Shown: positions 44,089-54,369 of the stretch, in pieces
How the letters are laid out: each line of letters starts with the position of its first letter
Numbering within the stretch: the stretch's first letter is position 1
DNA from: UTCFX2 sp963827155
Lineage (GTDB): Bacteria; Chloroflexota; Anaerolineae; Anaerolineales; UBA4823
DNA length: 64,000 bases
Direction: 5' to 3'
Assembly (NCBI GenBank): GCA_963827155.1
Contig: CAWGZV010000002.1
Location: 2,232,001-2,296,000, forward strand
Position numbers and translations under genes: made by a program
The notes under the pieces: model-generated
Database searches by the model: none
What the model was told of the DNA's origin: nothing
Seen by the model: the letters and a program-made list of their open reading frames with translations, nothing else

Positions 44089-44879
44089 AATCTGGACCTC
44101 GATTTCGATTAGACCGGCTGGAGCCATGGCTCCCAGTTTTATTTGTCGTTGCGGTATTGCTTTTTTGGCAGTGGCTCTCGATGACCGGACGGATTTCTCC
44201 GCTTTTTTTCCCAGCGCCCTCCACAATCTTATCCACACTTTGGGAAATGATCATCGATGGGACCTTATGGCCTCATCTAAAAGCAACGATCATCCGGCTC
44301 TTCACCGGTTTTCTAATCGGGGGTACAGCCGGTTTACTTCTCGGACTCGGGATGGGTTGGTCTCAACGCTTACGCACAATTGTCGACCCCCTGATTGCTG
44401 CTGTTCACCCTATTCCAAAAATAGCTATTTTTCCGCTGATCATGATTATTTTTGGAATAGGTGAATCCTCAAAGATCGTGGCGATCGCGATTGCCGCCTT
44501 TTTTCCAATGCTGATCAACTCGATGGCAGGGGTCCAGCAATTAAATCCAGTATATTTCGAAGTAACCCAAAACTACGGCGCGAATCAATGGAAGACTTTC
44601 AGCAGGGTTGTATTTCCTGGGAGTTTGCCATCCATCCTTACAGGGATCCGCCTGGCAATTAATATGAGCATGGTAATCGCCATCGCTGTGGAACTCCTGG
44701 CAGCGAAAGAAGGCCTTGGCGTTGTAATCTGGTTTTCCTGGCAGACCCTAAGGATTGAAGAGCTTTACGCCAGCCTGGTCGTTATTGGACTCTTGGGGGT
44801 TGGGATCAATCTATTTCTACAAAATTTAACCCACCGAATGACCCCATGGTCACAGGATCTTTCTGAACGCCAGTATTGA
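44028..44879 (+). CDS. ABC transporter permease, NitT/TauT type
   Basis: A 283-residue inner-membrane protein with about six helices. The cytoplasmic coupling (EAA) loop reads N-P-V-Y-F-E-V-T-Q-N-Y-G-A-N (about 180-193) and the C-terminal half ends with a typical BPD_transp_1 pattern. The ATG at 44028 gives a 61-base overlap with the ATPase gene, which is unusual, but no better start lies closer. The overlap implies translational coupling. The stop overlaps the synthetase start (TGATG). Confidence 0.9.
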   Translation: MAHLENAGRRSSERAEHIGLKSGPRFRLDRLEPWLPVLFVVAVLLFWQWLSMTGRISPLFFPAPSTILSTLWEMIIDGTLWPHLKATIIRLFTGFLIGGTAGLLLGLGMGWSQRLRTIVDPLIAAVHPIPKIAIFPLIMIIFGIGESSKIVAIAIAAFFPMLINSMAGVQQLNPVYFEVTQNYGANQWKTFSRVVFPGSLPSILTGIRLAINMSMVIAIAVELLAAKEGLGVVIWFSWQTLRIEELYASLVVIGLLGVGINLFLQNLTHRMTPWSQDLSERQY

Positions 44880-47628
44880 TGAAATCAAATCTCATTAGAC
44901 CATTTTATCGAAACCTGCCAGGTAGGCTGCCATTCGAAGATGAAGCGCTTCTAGGGACACTGGTCCAACGCTTCGAACTGGTAGTTCGCCAATTCCCTGA
45001 GCGCATCGCACTTCGCTTGGAAAACCACGCGATGACCTTTAGGGAATTGAATGAAGAAGCAAATAAAGTTGCCCACACGTTAATCCGCCTCCAAGGACCG
45101 CAGTCAGAGCCGGTCCCTTTCTTATTAGAACATGGAGCAAGCGCGATTATTGCAATCCTGGGCATCTTAAAATCTGGAAAATCCTACGTACCGGTCGATC
45201 CTTTCTACCCCAAAACCTGGATCACTCATATCCTGGACGATATCCAGGCTGATACTATTCTCACCAATTATCAGAATATGCCTCTGGCAATGACCTCCTT
45301 GGTAGCACCGCAGGCAGTTCAGGTGGTCAATTTAGACAGCCTTGACAAAGATCTTCCAACGGAAAACCCTGATCTTTCGATCTCAAACAGCGACCTCGCC
45401 TATATTCTATATACTTCAGGCTCCACGGGGCTTCCCAAAGGCGCAATCCATTCTCATCTCGACGTGCTCCATAATATGGCTGCCCAAACAAACGACCTTG
45501 ATTTGAATCCGAACGATCACTTCGCCGTATTTATAACGTTCGGTTTCGAAGCCTCTCGGTTTGCATTTTATGGCGGGCTCTTGAATGGTGGGATGGTGTG
45601 CCTTTATGACATTCGCACGAATGGCTTGGTTGGTTTGCCGGAATGGATCGAGTCTGAAGAGATAACAATCCTGCTTTCAACCCCATCGACCTTCAGGTAC
45701 ATGCTTAACCTGGTCCCTGCCGCCAAGCATTTTAACCGGGTCAGGACAGTTGTCTTGGGGGGGAGTCGGTAACCAACCAGGATATTGCCCTCTTTCGAGC
45801 TCATTTCTCGCCTAACTGCCTTTTAGAAAATATTCTTGGAATGACTGAGACTGGCATCATCAGCAGGTATAAAATCAGCCAAAAAACGATCCTGGAAGGT
45901 TTGAGTATTCCAGCTGGATATCCGATTGGGGACAAGCAAATTTTGATCGTTGATGAAACAGGTCAACCCGTCCCGGATGGAGAAATTGGGGAAATACTGG
46001 TAAAAAGCAGGTATCTCTCACCAGGTTATTGGAGGCAGCCTGCCCTCACCGCTGAAAGGTTCCTGGATGATCCTCAAGATAAGGGATATCGATTATTTAA
46101 GACCGGAGATCTGGGACGGAAAAGGTCTGATGAGGCTCTGGAGCATCATGGAAGGAAAGACTCGCAGATCAAAATTCGAGGATTTCGGGTCGATCCAGCT
46201 GAGATCGAAGCAGTAATTCATGATTACCCCGGGATAAAGAATTCTGCCGTAGTTGCGCGCGAGCCAAAACACTCACCAGAAAATGTTCAGCTGGTCGCGT
46301 ATATCGAGATGGGTGAAGAAAAGTTGGTCACCAAACAAGACCTGCGGATCTTTCTCGCAAATCAGCTCCCAGATTATATGGTGCCCCCGATCATCGTACA
46401 GCTGAACAAACTGCCATTAACACCAACCGGAAAAGTCAATAAACGCGCTTTACCCGAACCAGAAGAGGTCGGTCAGGAGAAAGAATATAACTACCTTGCG
46501 CCGCGCGATTCCGTCGAAATTCAGCTTGCGGCAATATGGGAGAAAGTATTGAAAATCAAACCGATCGGCGTCCGGGATGATTATTTTGAGCTTGGAGGAA
46601 ATTCACTCCTGGCAGCACAGCTGTTCACGCGCATCGAAAAGGCATTTGGCAGAAATCTACCTCTTGCGACACTTTTTGAAGCGTCGACGATTGAAAAACA
46701 AGCCCTGATCCTGCGCCAGGATGATTGGATTCCAAACTGGTCATCTCTGGTCGCCTTACGATCAGAAGGAATACGTCCGCCTCTTTTCTTTGCTGCGCCG
46801 GTTGGCGGGAATGTGCTCTCTTACCGGGATCTAATGGTCCATTTGAATAAGGATGTCCCTTGTTACGGTCTGCAAGCCCTCGGGCTGGACGGCGTACAAA
46901 CCGTACACCGTAGTGTGAACGAGATCGCAGCCCACTACATCCATGAATTGATGACTGTTTATCAAGACGGACCTTTTTTCCTGGCTGGTTCCTCTTTCGG
47001 CGGACTGGTCGTTTACGAGATGGCACAGCAGCTTCAGGATCTTGGAAAACCTGTAGCGCTGGTTGCAATGTTCGATGCATATGGGCCAGGTTACCCCCGC
47101 CGGCGTCCCAGCACTAATCGATTAAAACGAAAGATCTATAAATATATCCGGCGGATTGATACTCACTTGAGCAATTTGCGTTACACAAGCTGGCAAGGTC
47201 GGATGGCATACCTTCGGGTAAAAATTCCAAAGCTGTATTTGCGTGTCAGGCGGCGGTTCAGGAATCGTTTAGAACAAATTCAGCACCCACTTCCTGGTCA
47301 GCTCAAAAAAATTCATTCTGCGCATATGGGCGCCGCAAAGCGAAAGAAGGGTTATATGCGCGAACCGCGCCGATTTGGCGGTCGTTTGGTTCTCTTTCGC
47401 GCTCAGAAACAACCGCTCGGGATTTACACCGATCCAAAGCTTGGCTGGGGAAGCGTGACCGGAGAGGCTATCGAAGTCTATGAAGTTGCTGGCCATCATA
47501 CATCGATAATATATGAACCGCGCGTCCACGATCTTGCAGCCCTTATGAATAAAATTCTGGATGAATGCTACGCTGGAGATTGTTCAGAACAAGTCACAGA
47601 TATAATCCAGAGCGGCTTAAACTCCTGA
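44879..47628 (+). pseudogene. One-module A-PCP-TE nonribosomal peptide synthetase-like enzyme, one apparent frameshift
   Basis: A protein of about 915 residues in two frames joined at a G-run at 45759-45765: seven Gs are present where eight restore the frame (after V-V-L-G-G). Domains in order: adenylation (about 1-530, with Y-T-S-G-S-T-G-L-P-K-G, G-M-T-E-T-G, F-K-T-G-D-L-G-R and P-T-G-K-V-N), peptidyl carrier (Ser in L-G-G-N-S-L-L) and thioesterase (Ser in G-S-S-F-G-G, about residue 702). No condensation domain exists. The residue expected to be the alpha-amino-binding Asp in the F-D-x-S motif appears as Glu (F-E-A-S). It is coupled to the importer permease by TGATG. An A-PCP-TE layout is known from aryl-pyruvate dimerising synthetases such as RalA; the substrate here is unknown. 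Confidence 0.87.
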
Positions 47629-49115
47629 ACGCTCAATTTCCTTAACTTCTGCCGTTTTCAACTTTCTCCTACCGGCGCGTCTCAGCCGCTGACCTTCTTC
47701 ATCGATTTTCCTCCATCCCTCTTCAATTGCTTCCATTTCTATCTGGTCTTCTGGATACTCTCCATATCGAGCTCGCTGATACGCCTGGGTGATGATACCC
47801 AGTTCACTGACCAGGTTCGAAAACAATTCCCCCATCTCAGGCATGAATTCTAACGGTGTTTGGTGAGGACGACGCGGCTGCCCCAAATCGTTACAAAGGG
47901 AGAGCAGCTCTGAATAAATTCGCCTGATTCGAGCGGTTGCAACGACCCGGCGAGCTGGCTTAACCGCATCATTAAGCCCATCATCCCATCCTGTAGAGAT
48001 TTGACCAAAAGCTTGCGCGCTTCCCCCTGTTTCAAAAGCGATTCGGGTTCACCAGGATCAAACAAACGGTTCGCTCCAAGCCTCCGCCGCAGACGAAAAA
48101 TCAGAAAAACCAGCGCGAACAAGACCAGCCCCCAAAAACAAACCGCCTGAAGGTTCAAGGATAGGTTCGGGACCTCATCCTGCCAGGGGATCATCCGGCG
48201 TAAGGCTTCGCTGGCTGGATCAGGTGTGGAAATATTCGGACGTTCAGCAAAGAGACTTCGAAACCACGGGATAATCGGTGACAGGAAGTATGTAATCAGC
48301 AAGCCAGGAATTCCAACCAGGAAAATCGCCGCTGCAATCGCCAATTTCAGACCTTCCCCCAGATAGTCCAAAACCATCCGATATTGACCTCCTAGTATCC
48401 CTCCAATCATAACTGCAGTTGAGACGGTTATTCCCAGGATTGCGGTTACGCTGATCGACCAGCGTAAATCAAACGGATTCTTTTGAATACCCTTTACAAT
48501 CGCCACATATGAGATCCGGGCAAAAATACCTGCCAGCAATCCGGAAAAAAGGAACAGAAAAAAAACCTCCATGCCAGGAAGGATAAAACCGGTTCGAGCC
48601 GCGATAAGGATATAACCCATAAATAAAAGTAATCCTAGTTCAAAACGCCTCCAGGCTACCATTGGACGAATATCACCTTTGGAAAGCGATAGTCCACGCC
48701 ACCACATCCAGATAACAAAGAAAAGCACCAGAATTGCCCCAGGGTCTAATTTCATCAGACCACCTGGAACACTTTCGAAAGGCTGCTTGAGGAGCATATT
48801 TTCCGCTGCAGCCAGCCCAAGCAGTAGAAATCCAGCCATGACAACCAGCTGAATATTTTTTATCAACCGCAGCGACTCCATCAAATATCCAATTGCATAT
48901 GCCGATAGCATGATCCCCCCCAGGATTAATCCCGCTGTCCACCATTTAGCTGTCGTGGTGATTTGGGTTACACCTGTAAACCAAGGGAGAATCCACATTA
49001 ACTCGACGAACACCAACAGCAAGGCGGTAAGCTGAGGCCACCATCGCAAGAAAATTTGTGAATTTTCAAGTTTCTCCTGAGGATTGGGATAGGCGCTGCT
49101 CATTTCTCCAATCAC
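47617..49115 (-). pseudogene. DUF4129 membrane protein, one apparent frameshift
   Basis: The protein of about 500 residues starts at 49115 with about ten predicted transmembrane helices, and its last part should be a cytoplasmic DUF4129 domain. At about 47983-47991 (minus strand GATGGGATG) the frame must shift by one base. After that the sequence continues as D-G-L-N-D-A-V-K-P-A-R-R-V-V-A-T-A-R-I-R, then R-R-P-H-Q-T-P-L-E-F, the typical DUF4129 core, to the stop at 47617. It is the last gene of the MoxR-DUF58 operon; membrane proteins with this tail often carry a transglutaminase domain, which is absent here. Its stop overlaps the end of the convergent synthetase gene by 12 bases. Confidence 0.82.
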
Positions 49116-50299
49116 CTTTGAAACGGTAGATGGTATATCCGGATCCCGGGTAAGTCGGGCGGAGGCTGGCGGGCAAATGAGAGCAGCACAATCCGCCTGC
49201 CTCGCAGTTTTATTCGTAGAAAGGCTTCGACCAGCTCCTCATTAACAATGGCAGTGATCACCAGCAGTGTCGCGCCGTATGGTATACGTGGAACCTCTGA
49301 TATCAAAAAACGGTCAAATGTACCGGTTACAAATGGCGTGACGCTTGCCAGGGCGGTCAGCAATGTGGCGAGCTGATCTGGCGAACGACCCGGAGGAACC
49401 CGAAAAGGCTGGTCAGCATGGGCGAGAGAACTATTTGAGACCATCCCCACTCGATAACCGTCATCCAGGGCATGTTCAACTACCGAGGCACAGACCTTGA
49501 CCAGATGTTCCAACAGCTCCGGGTCTGTACCTTCCCAATAATGGGGCAGCGTCATGGCGTTAAGACAGACCATCAATAAACGGGCAGATACCGGTTGGAA
49601 GACCTTGACCTGAATTGAGCCGGTATGAGCCGTCGCAGGCCAATGGATGCGGCGGAATTCGTCTTCGGGTTGGTAATCTCGAACACCCATAGACTGGTTC
49701 GGATCTTCGTATAAACGCCGGCGGGCAATCCGATCACCAAATGGATCACCAGCAGGAAGCTGCAGAGTCTGGAATGCAAGTGATTCCGGAAAAACAGTCA
49801 AATAATCGACTTCGGAAAGCTCCTGTTCCCGATCAAATATCCCAAATAAATCCCCTGATTCGATGCAGGCTGGACCCAGACGGTAAACCCCTCGCTTTCT
49901 TAGGCTCAAGGTAATCATACGTTTATCACGTTCGAACCAGCGTAAACTAAAGAGGCTAACCAACATGCCGATATCCGGAACGTGGGTCGGACGGAGCAAG
50001 CTCTCGTCTTGCGGACCGACCGCCGCAGGAGTGCTGTCTTGTACGCGAAGCCACGGCAACGGAAGGAATTTCCGATTTTCAATTTCGATGGTCATCTGAA
50101 GTGTTTCACCCGGGTAGCCTCTGCGATATAACAGCTTCCGCCTAAATTTGACTTCATCCAGGGCGTGTTTCTGCCACCAAAAAGCCACAGCGCTGATTAT
50201 CAGAAGCATCAGAGAGAATGCGGCGAGCGGGTATACCCTCCCGAACAGCCCCAGGATAAAAACCAGCACCAGGAAAGGCCACCAGGAAAGAGGAGCCAA
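49112..50299 (-). CDS. DUF58 domain protein
   Basis: A 395-residue protein. Two N-terminal transmembrane helices lie at about 3-20 and 24-42. A beta-rich region follows, then the DUF58 signature (V-R-D-Y-Q-P-E-D-E-F-R-R-I-H-W, about 200-214), followed by a von Willebrand factor A-like fold that has only part of a metal site. DUF58 proteins act with MoxR ATPases in envelope or protein-complex maturation. Its start lies just after the MoxR stop (one base), and its end overlaps the DUF4129 start by 4 bases. Confidence 0.9.
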   Translation of the reverse strand: MAPLSWWPFLVLVFILGLFGRVYPLAAFSLMLLIISAVAFWWQKHALDEVKFRRKLLYRRGYPGETLQMTIEIENRKFLPLPWLRVQDSTPAAVGPQDESLLRPTHVPDIGMLVSLFSLRWFERDKRMITLSLRKRGVYRLGPACIESGDLFGIFDREQELSEVDYLTVFPESLAFQTLQLPAGDPFGDRIARRRLYEDPNQSMGVRDYQPEDEFRRIHWPATAHTGSIQVKVFQPVSARLLMVCLNAMTLPHYWEGTDPELLEHLVKVCASVVEHALDDGYRVGMVSNSSLAHADQPFRVPPGRSPDQLATLLTALASVTPFVTGTFDRFLISEVPRIPYGATLLVITAIVNEELVEAFLRIKLRGRRIVLLSFARQPPPDLPGIRIYHLPFQR

Positions 50300-50300
50300 A

Positions 50301-51242
50301 TTATCCTTCCACAGGAACCGGCACGCTTTCGACGATACCAGATACGAGATCAGCTGGTTGGCGTCCGCGCAGTTGGGCTTGCGAAGAAAGCATCATCCGA
50401 TGCGTGAGAACGTATGGCGCAACTTTCTTAACATCGTCCGGTAGAACGAAATCGCGTCCCCGGATTGCTGCCCAAGCCTGAGACGCCTGATACAACGCTA
50501 ACGTTGCTCGAGGACTAGCTCCGAGAGAGATTTCTTGATTCTTGCGAGTGGCGCGCGAGACCCGGACAATGTAATCCCGCAGAGAATTTTCCACCCTGAC
50601 CTGGCGGCGCTGCTTTTGGTTCTCGCTCACTTGGGCAGCGCTGCACACTGGTTGAAGATCTTCAAGCGGATCAGCAAGCTGGAAACGATCCAGGATCGCT
50701 GCCTCTTCCTGCTCGCTTGGATAACCAATCGCGATCCGAAGAAGGAACCGATCGATCTGAGCTTCAGGAAGTGGGAAGGTACCTTCGAGCTCAATCGGAT
50801 TTTGAGTTGCCATTACCAGAAAAGGCCGAGGTGTAGGGCGAGTAAGCCCATCAATCGTTACCTGGCGCTCCTGCATAGCTTCCAATAAAGCAGATTGTGT
50901 GCGCGGGGTTGCCCGATTGATCTCATCTGCTAATACTACCTGGCTCATTATGGGTCCAGGTCGGAATTCGAATATCTGGTTTTTCTGATTGAACCAGCTT
51001 AGTCCTGTTACATCCGATGGGAGAAGATCTGGTGTGAACTGAATCCGCCGAAAGCTGCACCCCAAAGAAATCGCCAGCGCCCGTGCCAGGGTTGTTTTGC
51101 CAATCCCAGGTACATCTTCAAGCAGAATATGACCTTCACATAATACTGCAACCAATGCAAGATCGATGACTTCATCTTTTCCCACAATCACTTTTTGTAC
51201 ATTCTCACGCAGTTGGCGAGCGATTTCTGCGATCATTTTCAC
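50301..51242 (-). CDS. MoxR family AAA+ ATPase
   Basis: A 313-residue chaperone-like ATPase. The N-terminal part has V-G-K-D-E-V-I-D-L and Walker A D-V-P-G-I-G-K-T-T (about 40-48). Walker B is V-L-A-D-E-I-N-R-A (about 103-111), sensor 1 is A-T-Q-N-P-I-E (about 142-148), and the C-terminal lid has the G-A-S-P-R-A sensor 2 motif. MoxR ATPases help assemble or activate complexes with VWA/DUF58 partners, which fits the next gene. It is the first gene of the minus-strand operon MoxR-DUF58-DUF4129. Confidence 0.95.
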   Translation of the reverse strand: MKMIAEIARQLRENVQKVIVGKDEVIDLALVAVLCEGHILLEDVPGIGKTTLARALAISLGCSFRRIQFTPDLLPSDVTGLSWFNQKNQIFEFRPGPIMSQVVLADEINRATPRTQSALLEAMQERQVTIDGLTRPTPRPFLVMATQNPIELEGTFPLPEAQIDRFLLRIAIGYPSEQEEAAILDRFQLADPLEDLQPVCSAAQVSENQKQRRQVRVENSLRDYIVRVSRATRKNQEISLGASPRATLALYQASQAWAAIRGRDFVLPDDVKKVAPYVLTHRMMLSSQAQLRGRQPADLVSGIVESVPVPVEG

Positions 51243-51383
51243 CTCAAGCTTCCAGCAGGTTTTGGGTTATCTACCCATACATATACCTTCCACAAACTAA
51301 TTTTACTCGCAATTCGGAAATCCCTTTTCATGGTTGCAGCCCACAATCCAGACGCTGCGAGGCAAGCAGGCAGGGTTTTCATG

Positions 51384-51443
51384 ATAGAAGTCTACAAAAT
51401 AGAAGTCTACAAAATAGAAGTCTTCAAAATATTAGTCTTCAAA
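51384..51443 (+). repeat. Four-copy 15-bp tandem repeat
   Basis: Four adjacent 15-base units: ATAGAAGTCTACAAA twice (51384-51398 and 51399-51413), then ATAGAAGTCTTCAAA (51414-51428) and ATATTAGTCTTCAAA (51429-51443), so the copies diverge toward the right. The unit length is a multiple of three and encodes I-E-V-Y-K-like repeats in one frame. AGAAGTCT is close to self-complementary at its core (AGTCT/AGACT), so single units may form weak hairpins. The role is unknown. Confidence 0.9.
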
Positions 51444-51542
51444 ATTGATCAGGAGCTCATCCCAGAAAGCGCAGAGAGCTGCCATCCACCGACATGAACA
51501 GGTCAGAAAACCTGTTAAAAGTCCAATCATGCAGCGAGCGGG

Positions 51543-51548
51543 TATAAT
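51543..51548 (+). promoter_or_regulatory. -10 element of dinG, leaderless position
   Basis: TATAAT ends 7 bases before the ATG at 51556, so transcription would start on or beside the start codon. No -35 box of quality lies 16-18 bases upstream. Confidence 0.55.
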
Positions 51549-51555
51549 CCAACTT

Positions 51556-54354
51556 ATGGATTCGATCATTGCGCTAGACATTGAGACCACAGGACTTGAT
51601 CCCGATAAGGATGCCATCATCGAGATTGGGGCTGTTCGCTTTAGAGGTACACGCGTAGAAGCGGAATGGAGCAAGCTGATCAACCCTGGAAGGCGTATCC
51701 CTCCTTTCATCACCCAACTCACCGGTATCACAGATCAAATGCTGCTCCAGGCGCCTTCGGTGAAAGAAGTGATGCCGGAACTGATCAATTTTGTGGGGGA
51801 CGACCCGATCTTAGGGCACAACATCCGTTTCGATTTATCCTTCTTACGAAAATTGGGGGCATTCCGCGATAATTCCACAATCGATACCTATGAGCTGGCA
51901 GCCGTGCTTCTACCGAACGCCGGACGGTATAATCTGGGTTCTCTGACCCAGGCGCTCGGCGTCCCGTACCCGGCAACCCATCGGGCGCTTGATGATGCCC
52001 GAGCAACAAGAGGGGTTTATCTGCGATTGTTCGACGAAGCGTTGTCCTTGCCGCTCCCCATCCTCGCGGAAATCCTGCGATTAGGAGACCAGGCGGAGTG
52101 GGCAGGGTATCTGCCTCTGCGGATGATCATGAAGAAGCGTACAAGCGAAATTGTCTCTCCCGATTCTATTCGCCATGCCTATCGAGGCCCACTATTTGAG
52201 CAGCGAGATACTCGCCAGTACGCTCCTTTGCAGCCAAGAGAATACTTCGTCCAGCTCGATCCCGAAGAAACAGCTGCGATCATGGAACCAGGAGGTGTAT
52301 TCGGACGCCACTTCCCAGACTACGAATACCGCTCGCAGCAGGTAGAAATGCTGCGGTCGGTGACCCGGGCGCTCTCCGAAGGTCGCCATCTCATGGTAGA
52401 AGCCGGAACCGGCACTGGAAAAAGCATGGCTTATTTGATCCCTGCTGCGCTCTGGGCAATGCAGAATGGATGCCGGGTTGTGATCTCAACAAACACGATC
52501 AACTTGCAAGATCAGCTGATTAATAAAGACATCCCCGATCTGCGGGATTCGTTAGGGATCGATCTTCAGGCAGCGGTGCTGAAAGGGCGCTCGAATTATC
52601 TCTGCCCCAGACGGCTTGAGAGCTTAAGGCGGCATGGGATTGAAAATGCCGATGAAATCCGGGTGCTTGCTAAAGCATTGGTCTGGCTGCAAACCACCGA
52701 AACAGGCGATCGCGCCGAGATCAATCTGAATGGACCAATCGAGCGTCAAATTTGGGCGCGGATTTCGGCTGAAGATGAGAGCTGTACGACCGAGAATTGC
52801 ATCAAACATACCGGCGGCTCTTGCCCATTTTACCGGGCTCGCCAGGCTGCTCAGAGTGCCCATATTCTGATCGTCAACCACGCCCTCTTGCTCGCAGATG
52901 TCGCTACAGGGAACCGGGTCTTGCCGGAATATGACTATCTGATAATTGATGAGGGGCATCACCTCGAGGATGCCACAACCAGCGCACTGAGCTATCATGT
53001 CACTACGAATGATGTTGAGCGTATGCTTCGCTTGCTTGGCGGTCCCAGCTCTGGTCTTCTAGGATGGATGCTGAGCGCTACTCAGGAAACCATCCCACCT
53101 AGCGATCATGCAGCGATAAGATATCTTGTCGGACGGACCACAGATCTGGCATTCCGTTTCCAAAATCTTAACCAGCAGTTTTTTACCAGATTGAGTTTGT
53201 TCTTGAGCGATCAACGCGAGGGGCATCCTGTTGGAGTCTATGCCCATCAAGAGCGAATTCTTCCGGCTACACGCACCCAACCGGCATGGGAAGAAGTAGA
53301 AGCAGGTTGGGAAGACGCAAGCCAGGTGCTGTCACCTCTGCTCGAGCAGTGCACCCAATTGATCCAGGGCTTATCTGAAGTTCAGGAAAAATTGGTGGAA
53401 CAAGATCAGGAGCTTTTCGGAAGCCTGTCGAATGTGCATCGATCTCTCTACGAATTTGGCGAGCAAATGAATGCCTTGGTTTTCGAGCCAGAAAAAGAAA
53501 GGATTTACTGGGCTGAAGTTCAGGCGGGAGGCTATCAGCTCTCGCTTCACGCCGCACCACTGCATATCGGGGATTTGATGCAGCGCTATTTATGGAATGA
53601 AAAGACTTCGGTGATACTCACCTCTGCCACGCTTACCGCTGCTGGTGAGTTCGACTACTTGCGCGGTCGTTTGAGCGCCGTAGACGCAGAGGAACTGGCG
53701 CTTGGCTCCCCTTTTGATTACGAAAACGCCGCGTTGCTCTACCTCGCGAACGATATCCCCGAGCCTGCTGACCGCAATGGTCATCAGCGCGCCGTGGAAA
53801 ACGCTTTAATCCAGTTGTGCCGCTCGACCGGTGGAAAAACGCTGGCGTTATTTACCTCCTACGACCAGCTAAAACGCACTTCACAAGCGATCAGCAGGGT
53901 GTTGGGACAAGAAGATATTTTTGTTTTTGAGCAGGGCGATGGTGCTTCTGCAAATACTTTGCTCGAATCCTTTCGCTCCACAGAAAGGGCGGTGCTGCTG
54001 GGAACACGTGCTTTTTGGGAAGGAGTCGATGTACCCGGCGAGGCGCTTTCCGTGCTTGTGATTGTCAAACTGCCTTTCGATGTGCCTACCGATCCAATCG
54101 TCGCTGCCCGATCGGAGACTTTCGAGGATCCATTCAACCAGTATTCACTGCCAGAAGCAATCTTGCGCTTCCGACAGGGTTTTGGAAGGCTGATCCGAAC
54201 ACAATCGGATCACGGGGTCGTGGTGGTGCTTGACCGCAGAATCCTCTCCAAACGTTATGGTAAATTATTCCTGGAATCAATCCCCCAATGCACCGTGAAA
54301 GTTGGATCAGTCAGCGCCCTGCCCCGAACAGCGGCTAAGTGGCTCAATTTATAA
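51556..54354 (+). CDS. dinG: DinG-type helicase with N-terminal DEDDh exonuclease
   Basis: A 932-residue fusion. Residues 1-170 are a DEDDh 3'-5' exonuclease of the DnaQ type (A-L-D-I-E-T-T-G, H-N-I-R-F-D and H-R-A-L-D-D-A-R, supplying the acidic and His residues). The helicase part follows: Walker A in G-T-G-T-G-K-S (about 285), an XPD-like cluster of cysteines (Y-L-C-P, then E-S-C-T-T-E-N-C and S-C-P-F, about 350-425) that may bind an iron-sulfur cluster, and the D-E-G-H box (about 467). Such fusions are found in Firmicutes and Chloroflexi. The frame runs 37 codons further upstream, but the family-typical start is M-D-S-I-I-A-L-D, and a -10 box lies just before it. Confidence 0.92.
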   Translation: MDSIIALDIETTGLDPDKDAIIEIGAVRFRGTRVEAEWSKLINPGRRIPPFITQLTGITDQMLLQAPSVKEVMPELINFVGDDPILGHNIRFDLSFLRKLGAFRDNSTIDTYELAAVLLPNAGRYNLGSLTQALGVPYPATHRALDDARATRGVYLRLFDEALSLPLPILAEILRLGDQAEWAGYLPLRMIMKKRTSEIVSPDSIRHAYRGPLFEQRDTRQYAPLQPREYFVQLDPEETAAIMEPGGVFGRHFPDYEYRSQQVEMLRSVTRALSEGRHLMVEAGTGTGKSMAYLIPAALWAMQNGCRVVISTNTINLQDQLINKDIPDLRDSLGIDLQAAVLKGRSNYLCPRRLESLRRHGIENADEIRVLAKALVWLQTTETGDRAEINLNGPIERQIWARISAEDESCTTENCIKHTGGSCPFYRARQAAQSAHILIVNHALLLADVATGNRVLPEYDYLIIDEGHHLEDATTSALSYHVTTNDVERMLRLLGGPSSGLLGWMLSATQETIPPSDHAAIRYLVGRTTDLAFRFQNLNQQFFTRLSLFLSDQREGHPVGVYAHQERILPATRTQPAWEEVEAGWEDASQVLSPLLEQCTQLIQGLSEVQEKLVEQDQELFGSLSNVHRSLYEFGEQMNALVFEPEKERIYWAEVQAGGYQLSLHAAPLHIGDLMQRYLWNEKTSVILTSATLTAAGEFDYLRGRLSAVDAEELALGSPFDYENAALLYLANDIPEPADRNGHQRAVENALIQLCRSTGGKTLALFTSYDQLKRTSQAISRVLGQEDIFVFEQGDGASANTLLESFRSTERAVLLGTRAFWEGVDVPGEALSVLVIVKLPFDVPTDPIVAARSETFEDPFNQYSLPEAILRFRQGFGRLIRTQSDHGVVVVLDRRILSKRYGKLFLESIPQCTVKVGSVSALPRTAAKWLNL

Positions 54355-54369
54355 AAACCCTCGAATAAC

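Larger units (their letters stand above)
51243..51555. other. Divergent intergenic region of 313 bases
   Basis: This stretch separates moxR (minus) from dinG (plus). It holds a 15-bp tandem repeat at 51384-51443 and a TATAAT at 51543-51548. An open frame of 110 codons runs through it (51195-51497), but its peptide is repetitive and lacks a ribosome-binding site, so I do not call it a gene. Confidence 0.5.

Noticed and set aside
51195..51497. Open frame with I-E-V-Y-K repeats upstream of dinG
   Set aside because: It has no ribosome-binding site, its peptide is only the translation of the tandem repeat, and it overlaps moxR.
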